From Echinococcus granulosus (lineage: Eukaryota > Platyhelminthes > Cestoda > Cyclophyllidea > Taeniidae): 64,000 bases of DNA. The DNA lies in NCBI RefSeq assembly GCF_000524195.1, contig NW_020170398.1, positions 494,102 through 558,101 on the forward strand, read 5' to 3'. Shown piece by piece: positions 21,728 to 34,300 of this stretch. The position numbers were made by a program, and so were the translations under genes. The stretch's first letter is position 1, and each line of letters opens with the position of its first letter. The notes under the pieces were generated by a model. That model was given only the letters and a program-made list of their open reading frames with translations. It was not told where the DNA came from and ran no database searches.

Positions 21728-24700
21728 ATGCAGTACATTGAGCGATTTTTTTCGTCAGCGAAACGGATGTATAGTGACATCAATAGCGCTACCCTTAGTG
21801 GAGCTATTGATGTTATAGTTGTCAGATACCCCAATGGTGAACTTGTTAGTTCGCCTTTTTATGTACAATTTGGAAAGACTGGGGTCTTTCGACCGTGCGC
21901 AGATGAGGTAAGCGCGACTTTTATCATGTCCCCTTTGGTCGAAAAAGGACTACGTTTTTCAATTTACACCAAATTCAGATACATCTTATTAATATCTTTC
22001 GTAAAATGCCCTTTATTTTATGAGAAAAGCATCTTTATACCAATCAAGGCATAATGTTTTGCGTATCAGACTTTGTCGGATGCGAATTTGGAAAGTCGAC
22101 ACACTCGTAAATATCCGATGTTACAAATTGTATCATTAATAATATTTTCGGCAGATCCACTCATTTGAATACTTTGACAAATGCACCCTTCACATGGTAG
22201 CTTAAACAAATAAAGTAATGAAGTTGGCTCGTGTAGTTTTGTATTAAATGGACCGAATTTTTAGAAAAATGTATTAATGTTCCTAACACCATAGATTCTA
22301 AACAAACTTGCGGGATTATAAAATAGTCACAGTGCTTAAGACTTATTTATTGAAATACGTGTGAAATCCATCAGGGAAATGTTGCCCACAGACGAATAAC
22401 CCGAATTTTCCCCTCTTCCACAGGTGGAAGTAATGATCAATGGAGTCCTACGCACGGATCTTCACATGCGTGTGAACAGGTTTGGTCAAGCGTATTTTGA
22501 TGATCCAGTGAGTTTCCGCACCAATCTTTAGTAAACTTCTTGTTCAAAAAGCCCCTCTCTGTTACACCTGCGACGCGAGCCTTTTTGGTCAGGCTCGGAG
22601 GCTAGGCCCACACAGAAAACACGAATCACCGAGTGACGTACCGTCAGCTTAGTAATCAAAAATAAAAAGGCGGAAATGGTTTGACGAGACCCCTACAACT
22701 TGAGATTTCAACAGCTTTACGTTTAAGTGTATATCAGTACGCTAGGGCTCAGGCGTTAAGACTCGGAAAATTTAGCACTTGCGCCCAGGTCATCCGAGGG
22801 GTTCTCATGGATTTTGTTCGGTCTTACGTAATTTTTTTTCCTCCTGAATATTTGCTCTTCAAATTCACAAGCTTGAAATATTTACTAACTGTTAATGTTA
22901 TCGAGGGACTGATTGAGTATATTTTCGCAATTTTAACTAACTTCTTTAGTACCAGAATGCACCGGACGATGAATCAAGGCCACGCTCTCCGAACATTGAT
23001 TCTGGAATCCAATTGGGCAAGTTTGTTAGACCTAAAATAAATAAACATGCCAAATTTTTTTGCTTAAAATGCAGTACACCTTATTGACTACTTTTAATGC
23101 TTCACGAATTAATGATAGGAATTGCAACATCCCTCCGCATCCTTTAGTCCAGTTATCCAAGGAACCAATGAGAATTTGACGATGAAACTTGTGTTCTTCC
23201 AAGGTTCAAGCAAACAAATGAGTAATTTGCACTAGCATGGGGCAGCATTCTTCTTTAAACCAATTATGACTTTGGAATAAGCAAAAATAATAGCAAGGCA
23301 TTATTTCAATTAGTGGTTCTTAATTGGCCCCACTTTACGCCTCATTGTATTTGTTTTGTTCAAACAGATTTTCACTCTGGTAAGAGTCCTCCAAACTCTG
23401 AGACGTGCTGCTCTCCTTTACCTTTGGATAAAGCAAGCAAAACTCCTCAGTCAAATTCCCCCACCTCAGATGACAAACAGGATCTTCTTCAATCAGTCTC
23501 ATCCTTTCTTCAGAGCGCTGACTTCAGGTGAGTATTTTCCAATTATCTTTTTCATTCACATTCATTTTGTTTTGGACCTTGATGTCAAGTGAACTACGGG
23601 GCATCCTAGTCCTTTCTACTCTAGGATTCGTAAGGTCGAGTATTGGCACCATTTCTCTGATCCACTGCTGCGAGGCTAATCAGCAATTCAGAGCAAAACC
23701 GTTGATTTATATTATCCTCATTCTAAAATCCGATCCAAAGTACTCATCTTCATTTGACGAGCCAAAGAACTTTAGCATCAATCGTTTCAACTTACCTGTT
23801 GTGGTTGGTGACTTGAAAAGCAGATAGCCCATTTAATGGTATATCCGAAGTTTTGCATGCACCAACGTAAACAAATTCGTGATAGTTAAATGGCTCCACT
23901 GTTGAGATCACTTTTTTGTTCTAATCAGACTTTTATGGTGCCTGTCTGCGCATTTGACACGATGGCGTACACTCTTAAACATGTGCCAGCCACATAATTG
24001 TCACTTGATGTCTGTAAAATCATTTTGTCGTTAGTACATGCTGTGTGTAGGGCGTTACCTGTTATTGTTTTGCGATCGCATCCATTCGTCGGACTAGCTA
24101 GTCCTCAGTTTCACTTTTTCTGTTGACCAACTTCTTCCCCTCATGCTTTCAATTGGATCTTGATAGCAAAGGCACTGTTTTTCTCTCTCTCACACATACA
24201 CACACTAATTAACGGATGTGTTTATTCCTACTGGCGATTTTCGTGTCTCCATCTTCCTTCTATGCAAACAGTTTGGATGTATTGTTGTAATCCAAAGTTC
24301 ATTAAGAGCTCCAAGTGCGTATCTACGTCCTCTGCATTTCGTATGGCACCATTCTGTTAATGGCTCTCTTTTGGTAAGATGCCTTGAATTTTCGTGTCTT
24401 TCATATTTCTTCAATAATACTCAAATTGAAGTGGGATCGAATGGACTTTTCTACTTAAAATATGAAACTACCGCACTTGTGCCTTGAAGGTATAATCGTG
24501 AAATCTAGGCAGAGGGAATTTTTTTACCAAAGTAGAGTAACCTTAAAATTATCTTTCGTTCATTGAGTTTTTCGTTAATGACTGATTGGTGCCACTAATA
24601 GCCAATTCCTACACCCTCCATGAATAGTAATTTGCATTAATCGTAGTGATTCAATCAGCTCACCAAACACGCTGACCAACCTGTGCTCTTGCGCAGGTAA

Positions 24701-27700
24701 AGGTCGCACTTGCCTGTGACCCTTTCTCAACTGCATGACAATGAAAGTAAAAACCCTTTTTGTTTTTAATAATAATAACTTTTAAGTCGTGATTTGACCC
24801 ATTTGGATACCTATTTATTAAATGAAGTACTTAACTGATGGTTATTTATTCGGGTCATTTTTAAGTGTCCTCTATTTTTTACCCTTTTATATACTCACTC
24901 TGCTCCTCGTGCTCCGTTGCAGTGAATTCGAATCAAACATGCTTTGGTGGAATCAGGACAACATAGCCAAACACTCTGTTAAAATTCAAACCTACCGACT
25001 CACTGATGAGCAAAGTAAGGCTGCTGATCCAAATTCACAATCAGTCAACGACAGTGTCTGGGTGTACTGGGAGAATAGGTGGTACTCCTGGAGAACGGCT
25101 AACATAAAACTTCGCTTCTTACGCAACCTTGGCAATCCTCTACCCTCGGTAGCATCTATTATCCACTTTTTAAATGTCCATCCTTTGTTTACAAATTTAT
25201 TAGTGCATGGATGTCTCGATAAAAAACCTACATACTAATAAGGCACTTTTTCTCCTTCGTTTTATCACCGTTTTTTGTCTGCCTAAGAGAAGAAATTCAA
25301 CCTTTTAAATGGCAGCAATGTTACTTTTTGCAAAAGTCTCTCATTTCATTGTGCCAACCTCTAGGCTTTAGGATACGCTGCGTTTCAAACTTTGAAAGGT
25401 AAATGTAATATGGTGTTTAACCCAGCGACTTAGAGGCGATCCAGAAAACCTAAACTACCAATCGCATTAGTGACAAATTTAGCCTTTTACAGTAAATCGT
25501 ATTTGTAATCTCAACAAAAAGACTTTAAACTTACACATGAACTACTTTACATCACATGATCCATACCTCACCACACCTATCCACTCTCAGGTGATTCTAT
25601 TTTACAGTACTTTGAGGCGTTGCAATCAAAATTGATGGAAGTGGATCGAGAAAACCCGGCCTTCGTTTTGCTTCCCAGTTCTCTACCCTCGCTGTCGGAG
25701 GATAAAGAGCAAGAGGGAACACAATTTGAACTGGATCAATCGGAGAGCTCCGAGGCTGTTTTAAAGCCTTGCTCATTTGATCCATTCAAGTCATCATCGC
25801 ATGAGGATGAGGATGACCCACACGAGGATCTCCGGGTCAGCTTTGGGTAAATTTAGCCTTCCGGTACTGTGATGCTCTTGGTGGAGTTGGGCCAACATGT
25901 GCAAAGTTTGTTTTTACAAAGTCGTGTATTAGTAGACTAATGGAAGTGTCTTGTTTTCTTTTTGAATTTTTGATTTAAGTGTGAATGCAACATACTCACC
26001 ATGGCATTTTACATCACAACTTTCGCTTTACTGGTGAACTGTCCAGTACTCAATTTAAATTAACCCGTCGGAAGTTTTGGATGTTATTCGGTGAAAATTT
26101 TAGCGTAAGTTTTGTAACACTTTTGAAAGGTATGATCGAGCTCATTGAAAACGCCGACATCTTATTAGAAGAGCGTTACTTCGGCACAATGAAATGAATA
26201 TTGATACAAGGATTTAAAACTCGCGTTTACTTGAAATGCCGTCAGTTCAAATCTACCGTGTAGCGATCATATGAACAGCGTAAAGCCTAATTGGAAGAAG
26301 ATTGACAAGTCTTGTTTAATACATTAGTTTATTAGTAACAAGTGCCGCTAATTACGTTTTCGTGTTGACCATCACAGATCCATTCACTTGAAATTAAAGC
26401 ACCGTCGGCAATGCTTCTAAGTCCACCTAATGTGGTCCATATCAAAAACTTCGGTGAGCTTAGCTGCGAGCATACTACATACGCTGATCTATTTCGTGAG
26501 AGTATTTGCCCAAAATTGGTACTACTTAATGTATTACACGATGCAATGTATTGCCTCAAACCTATGTACTGATTTCATTCCATATGTCCATCTTGATTGT
26601 TCTTGGCTTTTTGCAATTCAGGTAAATGTCGTGTTTTTTAATTGTACTCATTGTTTACCCTTTCGTATTTGCATTTTAAACGACTCTTTTACGAATGTTT
26701 TCAACTCATTTAATTCTGCCCCCGTCACACTGGTCATGATACAGAACCCGTAAGGTAAAGGTTGTTTGACTTTGGGTTTACATTTCCTCCACTGTAATTC
26801 CTTTGATCCAGCCATGCATGACAAATCGCGTCTTTGTATACTTTTTGCACGGCAACCAAATCACATAATTAAATGCAATGCTTTATGGAGGTATCAGCTA
26901 GGAATAAGGTGTTAGGCTAATCTTGCTACACTACTACCGGTGTGGCACCCGAGTTTCTCCTGACGGCCGCTCAGGACATGAGGCTGGGAGTAATCGAGTT
27001 ATAAACGTACAGAGTAGCTGTAATTTTCTTAGGTGTTACGCGCAATTTCATGCCACTAGCATGTTGTTTTTGCAAAAAACTGCAAAAGCAGGCACTATAT
27101 TTTTTTGTTTTTGTTGACCCCTAGAGGCAATCACCCTTCGTCTTTACCAGCAACGCCTCCACAATCTCCAAGTTCCAATGAATTGGCCTACTTTTCTGAT
27201 GGCCATTCACCGAAAAACTATGAGGAGGAGGAAGGTCGCTTAGATGATCGTTTCAATTGGCGTCTCCATTGTCAATGGGGACAGGCGTACAATACTCGAG
27301 CCTTTAAGCTTTCATCCGAGGCTATTGTAAGCCTTATTCACCATTAGGTTTTTTTTAGTTTAAATGTTTGTCTTTTTCGATACTGGCATTTATTAGCCTC
27401 TCCTTAAACACCTAATCCTTATCCTTCTCCGACATAAACGCCAATTACAACTAGGATTCAAAGTGACATTATCACTGGCGATAGCACCAAACGCTTTTCA
27501 ATTAATGCACTTTTCTGAACTGTAGAAAAGATTGGGCCTTAGCGACGGAACCAACGAGGCAGTATTCACTACAATCAACAAATACCAGGGCACATGCACT
27601 TGCTATTGCCTTATATACGTGTGGAACTCCACTGACAAAGTTGTCATCTCCGACATTGACGGTACTATTACTAAGTACGTAGGCAAGTTTATCCATCAAA

Positions 27701-29420
27701 CCACATTGTGACAAAAAGCATTCTAGACTGTCACCCTTGATTACTACTGCTGAAGGTCTGACCTGTTAGGTCACGTCCTGCATTGGGTGGGTTTGGAGTG
27801 GACACATCCAGGGGTGATTCAACTCTACAAGAAGATATCTGAGAATGGATATCGTCTGATGTACCTTTCTGCACGATCCATAGGTCAAGCGAATCCTACA
27901 AGAAACTTTCTTGAGGGATTGGAACAGGACAATGAGAAACTGCCCGCTGGGCCTATCATTCTATCTCCAAATTCACTGATCACCACCATCCAAATGTATG
28001 TTTGCTTGATGTCAATCGTAACTCCTTATTCTACTACAATTTCTCTAGCAGTAATTGTAGCGTGGCACTGTTCCCTTTTTCACATATTTTTGTTTTTTTC
28101 CAATTACTGATTGACACCAAAATTGTCCTGCAAAAGTGAATCACTCAGAAGGCTAAGTTAACAACCATGGCACAAGAGTCATGAAAAACAAGAATAAACG
28201 CGGGCTCTCTAGCTGAATTGTTCTTGCTGTCTGACTACGCATCGCATTCCTGTCGTGCGTTAAAGCTAGTGGGAGTAAGTTGTCGTACTCAATGGTGAGA
28301 CCTTACTGGTGACGCCACAGGCACCATCCCAGATTATTGGCACGTCATTGCAAGATGGTTGATGAACAATCAGTCTTTCAGACGACGAAAAGTATGCATT
28401 TTTGTGTTGTTATTTGGTGATACCATCTACATTCTCACATTCTTTGTAACAACAACACCGCTTAAATTGCCAGTCTTTATAGGCCGCCCCCATGATATAC
28501 AGATAATTGGTGGTAAATTGCATTGCAGTTCTTTTCCTGCTTTTTTAATTACGGGAAAAATAGTAAGAAAGTTTGAGCGAACCCAAAATTCTTGCAATGC
28601 TTGCATTATTTATCTGTAAAAGATCAGATACATTAATTCCAAGAGTCCTTCTAGCAGTGGCTATGTCGAAACAGGAGCCTTCTTATTATCACTTTAGTTG
28701 AATTATTCTTCGCTCAAGATGCCATTCTAAGTGTAGTTAGTCTTGATAAAGGTATTCTTGTCCCCGAAGACTGATAAATTAAGCACATAAAGATTTGTCT
28801 ACTAAGTTAACATCTGAAAAATACCCGATTAAAACCTTCAACTTCACTACATCCATGTCTTGCAGGCGGTCTGCATTCAGGTCGCTGTAAAAACTTAACG
28901 ACAAGCCACCAACTTTGGCGTCATGACTAGGCGTGTTAATAATCAGACGACCCAGAAACCTAGTGCAATCGCCTGTCCGCTCCTGAATTGTGGAGGCTGA
29001 TTGGAAATAAGCAAAAACTGAAGACAAGTCACTTTAATTGCGTCTATCTTTTCCTTTTGCAGGGAGATTATACAGAAACGTCCCCAAGTCCTGAAAATCT
29101 CCAATCTGAAGCGACTAGGTGAGCTCTTCCGTCACCAGAATCCCAAGGCGCCTTGTCCATTCTTTGCGGGTTTTGGAAACCGCACTAGCGACGTGGAGAC
29201 CTATCGAGCAATCGGGATTCCCGATTCACATATATTTATCGTGAATCCTGAAGGGGTTATCGAGACACCCACCGGTATTAAACTGCCCACTGGCTACACT
29301 GCCCTCTGCGAGATGACTGATTTGGTGTTCCCATCTGACCAACAGATATTGTCAGGCAGCGTGGAGTACTCTGACTTCTCCTTCTGGCGTGACAATCTTC
29401 CCACTTTAACCAGCCCATGA
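21728..29420 (+). CDS. LPIN: Lipin, Mg2+-dependent phosphatidate phosphatase
   Basis: Converts phosphatidate to diacylglycerol at the ER and can act in the nucleus. N-LIP domain: exon 21728-21907 ([42 protein letters not shown]) and exon 22424-22507 ([19 protein letters not shown]). Catalytic C-LIP: 27125-27326 (ends FKLSSEAI), 27526-27674 ([18 protein letters not shown] and DIDGT, the DxDxT nucleophile motif), 27756-27995 ([36 protein letters not shown]) and 29063-29420 ([24 protein letters not shown], then stop). These join in phase. The middle is provisional: Ser/Pro-rich exons near 22950-23020, 23368-23527, 24923, 25608-25846 and 26378-26518 have good splice sites but phases were not all reconciled. 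The start was chosen as the ATG matching the family N-terminus (MxYxxxF), downstream of a microsatellite. Confidence 0.9.
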
Positions 29421-30022
29421 GGGCGGTGTAGGAGGCGTTGCCGGTAGCGTCATCCTTGTACAGGCGCTGTTACTGAGCTTCAATTTTAAACTTTAAGTCC
29501 CTCATACCTAATATTTTTCTATTAATGATATTTCTACTTAAGCCTCGCTCAAAATCCTGGATTTTCCATCCACAAAGTTTTGTTGATTACTGTGAATATG
29601 TGAATCCTGCGATCAAAAGCTACATTTAGAATGGGAAGAGACGTAATGCCGTCATTGACTAGGTACTGAATATTGGCCTCTGGTGATGTCAACCGAAAAA
29701 CTCAAACGCTCCAACAAATACTAAATCACCTAAAAGTTTCCTTTACTCATTCATACGTGTCTTAAAGGCCCTATCATACATGACTCTCCCCCTGAGCGGC
29801 CACCCACAATTTAGCACCGATTGCAAAAGCCGTCGAATTAAATTTAGCACTTTTTTGAAAAACAAACAAGAGTCCATTGTTGTTCAAACCACATTATAGA
29901 ACTAGTAGTGACCTCACCTCCAAACGGTCATTGTAAATTCGCAACTATAAATAAATCTTTTCACAGATCAATTCTGGGTAGCGGGGATTTCTGCGAGGAG
30001 AAGAATAGTACTTCCCCTTCTA
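29421..30022 (+). other. Lipin 3' flank
   Basis: No coding signal. AATAAA at 29950-29955 is a candidate lipin polyadenylation signal, 70 bp short of the stop codon of the convergent unknown gene. Confidence 0.4.
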
Positions 30023-30849
30023 TTAACCAGTCTTGGCTGTTTCATAAGAAATTATTCTTTCGAGCTGCTTCGAGTAGGTTGATCTTAGCTGCGATTGGTT
30101 GCTCTCCAATAAGTTAACAATCGCGTCTGGATCACTATACGGGAAACGGCGGTGGCTTTGTGTCTAAAGTGCTTTTTCAGAGGTGTGCAGTAGTGAACAG
30201 GTCATTTGGGTAAAAACAATGGCGCATTCAATAGTCACAAAACCGAAAACACAGTGGCTTTACAGGGTGAAGGCAGTGAAAATATTACTATTGCTGTGGG
30301 GACTCATCAATTTCCACGACCCTCTCCCAGTTGGTATAAGTGTAGACAATTTTGTCTTCATGCTGAACATGACTGAAAGTTTGCATACACTGAATCGCCA
30401 ATCTCTAAAGTACCGATATAGCCGCATAATCTTATATTGCAGAGAATGGAGTCCTCCTGAACGTGATGTATCTACCTTTGAGTGGCTTGTCACCAAGATT
30501 AGAATATTTAAGGCATTTCTAAGAGTTACCTTCTGCTGCCACATGCTTCACCTCCTCCAGATGCTTTGCAGTAAAATTGCTTCAACTATAGAGCAAATCT
30601 AAACTCAACTTTTAGACAAGCTCAACTCGCACAATCCAGTCTTAAATGACACGTTATGACCTAAAGGCTTTGAAATACGATAAGAGACAAAATTTTGCGC
30701 TGATAGACTGAGGCGCTCTCTGAACAGACGCATGTATTTTCAAGGTTCTTACAACTTTCAACAAGTCGTTTAGCGCGTTGTATCGACGAATGCACTACAT
30801 CTTTTGGCAGGTCAACAATCCGCTTACTCTGTCCTCTCGGTAGAGACAT
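30023..30849 (-). CDS. Unrecognised small multi-exon gene behind TBL3
   Basis: Not recognised. Two pieces look coding. A 5' exon from ATG at 30849 begins MSLPRGQSKRIVDLPKD and continues polar and helical (IQRAKRLVESCKNLENT). A 3' exon, 30163-30023, has acceptor CTTTAG, encodes RRFPYSDPDAIVNLLESNQ and a helical tail (STYSKQLERIISYETAKTG), and ends in a stop. Between them lie short stretches with acceptor or donor sites (for example KHLEEVKHVAAE near 30565-30530 and a Ser/Gly-rich piece near 30470-30410), but their phases could not be joined. The start lies 90 bp after the probable TBL3 polyadenylation signal on the same strand, so operonic co-transcription is possible. Lipin converges from the other side. 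Confidence 0.38.
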
Positions 30850-30938
30850 TAGAAACCTTTTGATTGGATCACTCACACAAAAGAGACAGCAAAAACTCGA
30901 ATAGTCTAGGACTAAATAAAGTTTCATAAATTTACTGC

Positions 30939-30944
30939 TTTATT
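30939..30944 (-). terminator. Candidate polyadenylation signal for TBL3
   Basis: AATAAA on the minus strand about 365 bp after the TBL3 stop, in sequence that is T-rich on the sense strand. The next same-strand ATG follows 90 bp later. Confidence 0.45.
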
Positions 30945-31308
30945 TAGCATAGGCATACATTTTCATGCAGATGATTCCAAATCATCCAGTTCCATTCTAC
31001 AAATGAGACAAAAAGTGACTGAGCAAGGTAAACAGCAAGGAATAGGGAATAAACAAATACGATTGACCATTCAAACAGTAAACAAACGGATAAACTTTCA
31101 ATTTTGCAACCAACGCAGGACTATGATCCACTAAACAACAAAACCAATTAAAGAGAATAGACGTATGGGTGAAGCAATGACATTGACCTCAAATGCTTAA
31201 CAACGACGCATCAAGAGAATGAACGTGCAGAAGCAGCAAACAACTATGAGTGGTAGGTTTCAAGTGATCTGTGATACTCATGGCTTGAAAACTACATCAA
31301 CGTCAAAC

Positions 31309-34300
31309 TCACGTCACACCCACCGACTGTTCAGACGGCAATTGGAGCCCATTTTCTAGGGACTTGTTACCCTCTGTAATTCGGCTATGACAAGAAGTAT
31401 CAAAAAGATAATCCATGACGGCCATCTGCTCTTCCAGACGGCCAAGACGTTGATAGTGCCGAGCTGTAAAGGAATTTTAAACGACAATTAAACACAAACT
31501 AGGCACCATATACAGTACAGGTATCATTCGAAGCGCGCTGAATGGTAAATACTTCCTCAAATGAAAAACCAAACTGACGTGCGGACAACAGACCTAGGAT
31601 ACTCACATAAAGCTCTCAGTTTACTATGAAACAATTCAAAGAAGTAAGTTTTATTTAAAAAAGAAAATAGCACCACACTAATGTCATTGGAAGGATATAA
31701 AACTTCAGAAAGGCGTTTTGAATAGGGAATCACAATTCACAGGGGAGATAAGGTGATCGACAGGAATTTGTACTGTATGATATCGCTCCAAAAAACGAGA
31801 ACGAAGAACCTGCCACCATTTGAAAAAGAATTTTGCCGACTTTAATGGAAACATTTTAAAGAGATTCCTATTAATGACTCAAAGAATTTAGTTCGCTTAA
31901 CCTTTGAAACAAATTTTTTCGAAAAAAAACAAAGGTAGAAGTGAAACACAATAAACGAACATGACGAATTTCGGTTTGGTTAGCTTGCGGGTCTACTAGA
32001 ACTGTTTGATGAGTTGTGAGTGCCGCCAACAGGTATTTTTCGATGTGCTCAAAGCCCGCTCTGCTCATATCACCTAGGCCCATAGGTTCCCAGCCTTCCT
32101 GGACGTTTATAATAAAGCATCTTGAAGGAGAACTAAGGCTTTGTAAAACACCTTTGATACGTCTTGAATACGATCCTATGGATTAAACCTTACAATCCCA
32201 ACGTATTTGTTTAACTTTTGTACGAGCAACTACAGAATAAACTAATATTGCATTCTTAAAATGGGCGAAAGAAGGAATGAGAAAGTGACTAACGAATTTA
32301 AAAACAGTTACCCTGGCGCAAATCACTCATATTTGACTGCCCACATAATGATCACTTCCCACAAAACTAAAACGCAGAACTCAAACCACAGATTTTAAAA
32401 AATATGAAGAGAAAATTTACCGGCGCAATCCGGAAAAGGAAATAAGGAGTTGGTAAAGCGATAGCTTCATCCACACTTGCAATTTAGGATAAAGCATTCC
32501 CGTCCATGGCTGGTTCGAAAAGCATCACAATCAACAGAATGCGACAGCTTGCTTTCTCTTCAAAGCCAAATTGGGTGGATGGATTAATAACTCTATAGGC
32601 GGATGGAACTCTGGCTAAGTCTCGTGATTTCTCAGATCCGCCTGATGAAAAAGCAAACCACCCAGAAGCTAGAATGTGAAGATGCCATAGTTGCCAAACA
32701 TGCCTGCTTTTCAAAGTGACCGGAAGGCGGAATTTCTAAATGTCAACAACTCTCAAATGGCATTGTCACATCAGTTCGAAGACATCTTCCATTTGCAGCT
32801 CACAGCTAGTGCGCTAGTAGTGACACAGCGGCCTGCAAATATGCCTTAAAATACCCGAATAAAGGGCGAACAATGAGAGCAACCCACCAGCTTTGCATTC
32901 TATGAGCAATTTCAAAGCATTCCACAAAAAAGAAACGCGTGAGTAACTCACCAGTATAGGGGATGAAAGCAGCAACAGCATGACCAATACCTGGCCACCT
33001 AAGCAGTCGTTCGGGTGCCCAATTGGAAACAACCCAATTGAGTACACGTTGAGCCACCAGACATGTGCGCGCCCGAGTGTTCCAGTGCACAGCATACTTC
33101 AGTAGACGCTGTGCCATCTCCTCCGAGGGTGCCTCACCTGGAGCAGATGGTTTCGGCACCAGACTGAAGAGCGCGCGTTCAAAAGGCCTCAGACTGCTGC
33201 CTTTACCAACGTCTACTGTGATGAAACCCTCCGTAAAAAGAATTTCTGAAAATGGGAAAAGATTTGTTCGGTTTTTTGGTGAACAACAAAAAAAGCTTCC
33301 CGAGCTACACATCGAGGTTAACAACGTAGCATTAATTTTTATTAAACGAGGGAAAGCGATTAACAGAAGCATAATTCTGCTCAAATATTTAGGCAATGAA
33401 AAAAGAGCAGTTGAATTTTTCATTCTTTTTATGCCTTACGTCTACAAATAACATTTGAAAGGTACGATAAATGCATAGTACTCGGTGAACACGGTTGGTT
33501 CGACACCAATGAATCTTAGCTCCTAAAACCAAATGAAGGAGAGGGCATTTGAAGTTCCCTTTCCTTGACATCAAGCAACTCATTTAGTGATGCGTGACTA
33601 GCGAAACAAGGCCTTAATAAAAACTATAGAGGTTTCAGCTTCAAAGACATAATGAGCACTCTATTCAAGCAATTCGGGTCAAACTAGAACCTCCGATTTT
33701 ACGGGTATACAAAACAATGTTAACGCAATGGTACACTGACAATCACCGCAAATGCTGTGGCTGTAACTGCCATATTGGAAGTGCATACAACAGTGTGTAT
33801 TGATAAATGAAGTTTCATTTAAACCAAGCCCCAGAATCCGATTCCGTGGATATCTACTTACACCTACAGAAGGGATCGGATGCTTATGAAGACATTTCAA
33901 AAACGATCGTACATCTATCGCTGGTGAGCTCAGTTGCTCACAGCGCGGCAGTCACTTGTGTAAACATCCGGCGCATCGAACACCTCATTCCGAGCACCGG
34001 CCAAAACATAACACGTCATATAACTGTAAAAACGGGGGACGTTAGGCACGTTTGTATTTAAAAAAGTACACGTGCGTAGGAGCCAAAGCAGACAGGCTAT
34101 CCTAAGATGGTTTAGTCATGATGAGAAACCCCCCTGTGACAACACTTTCTGTATACGCCAAGTAATATAAATATTGCAATTAAATGAAATGGAAAATAAG
34201 CAGTTTCAACATCTTGAAATTTCCCCTTACCTGAGCTCTAAGTTGAAGAAAGGATATGATTTAGTTGAACAACAGAGGAGACACCACGACTACTTCAGGG

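Noticed and set aside
24160..24487. Candidate lipin exon near 24271-24374
   Set aside because: Has a good acceptor and a plausible donor but none of the three frames resembles lipin or keeps phase with neighbours.
30183..30602. 139-codon plus-strand frame
   Set aside because: No protein-like features and antisense to better-supported minus-strand exons.
33065..33451. 128-codon plus-strand frame
   Set aside because: Antisense shadow of the TBL3 C-terminal exon (33245-32952) and the adjoining intron.
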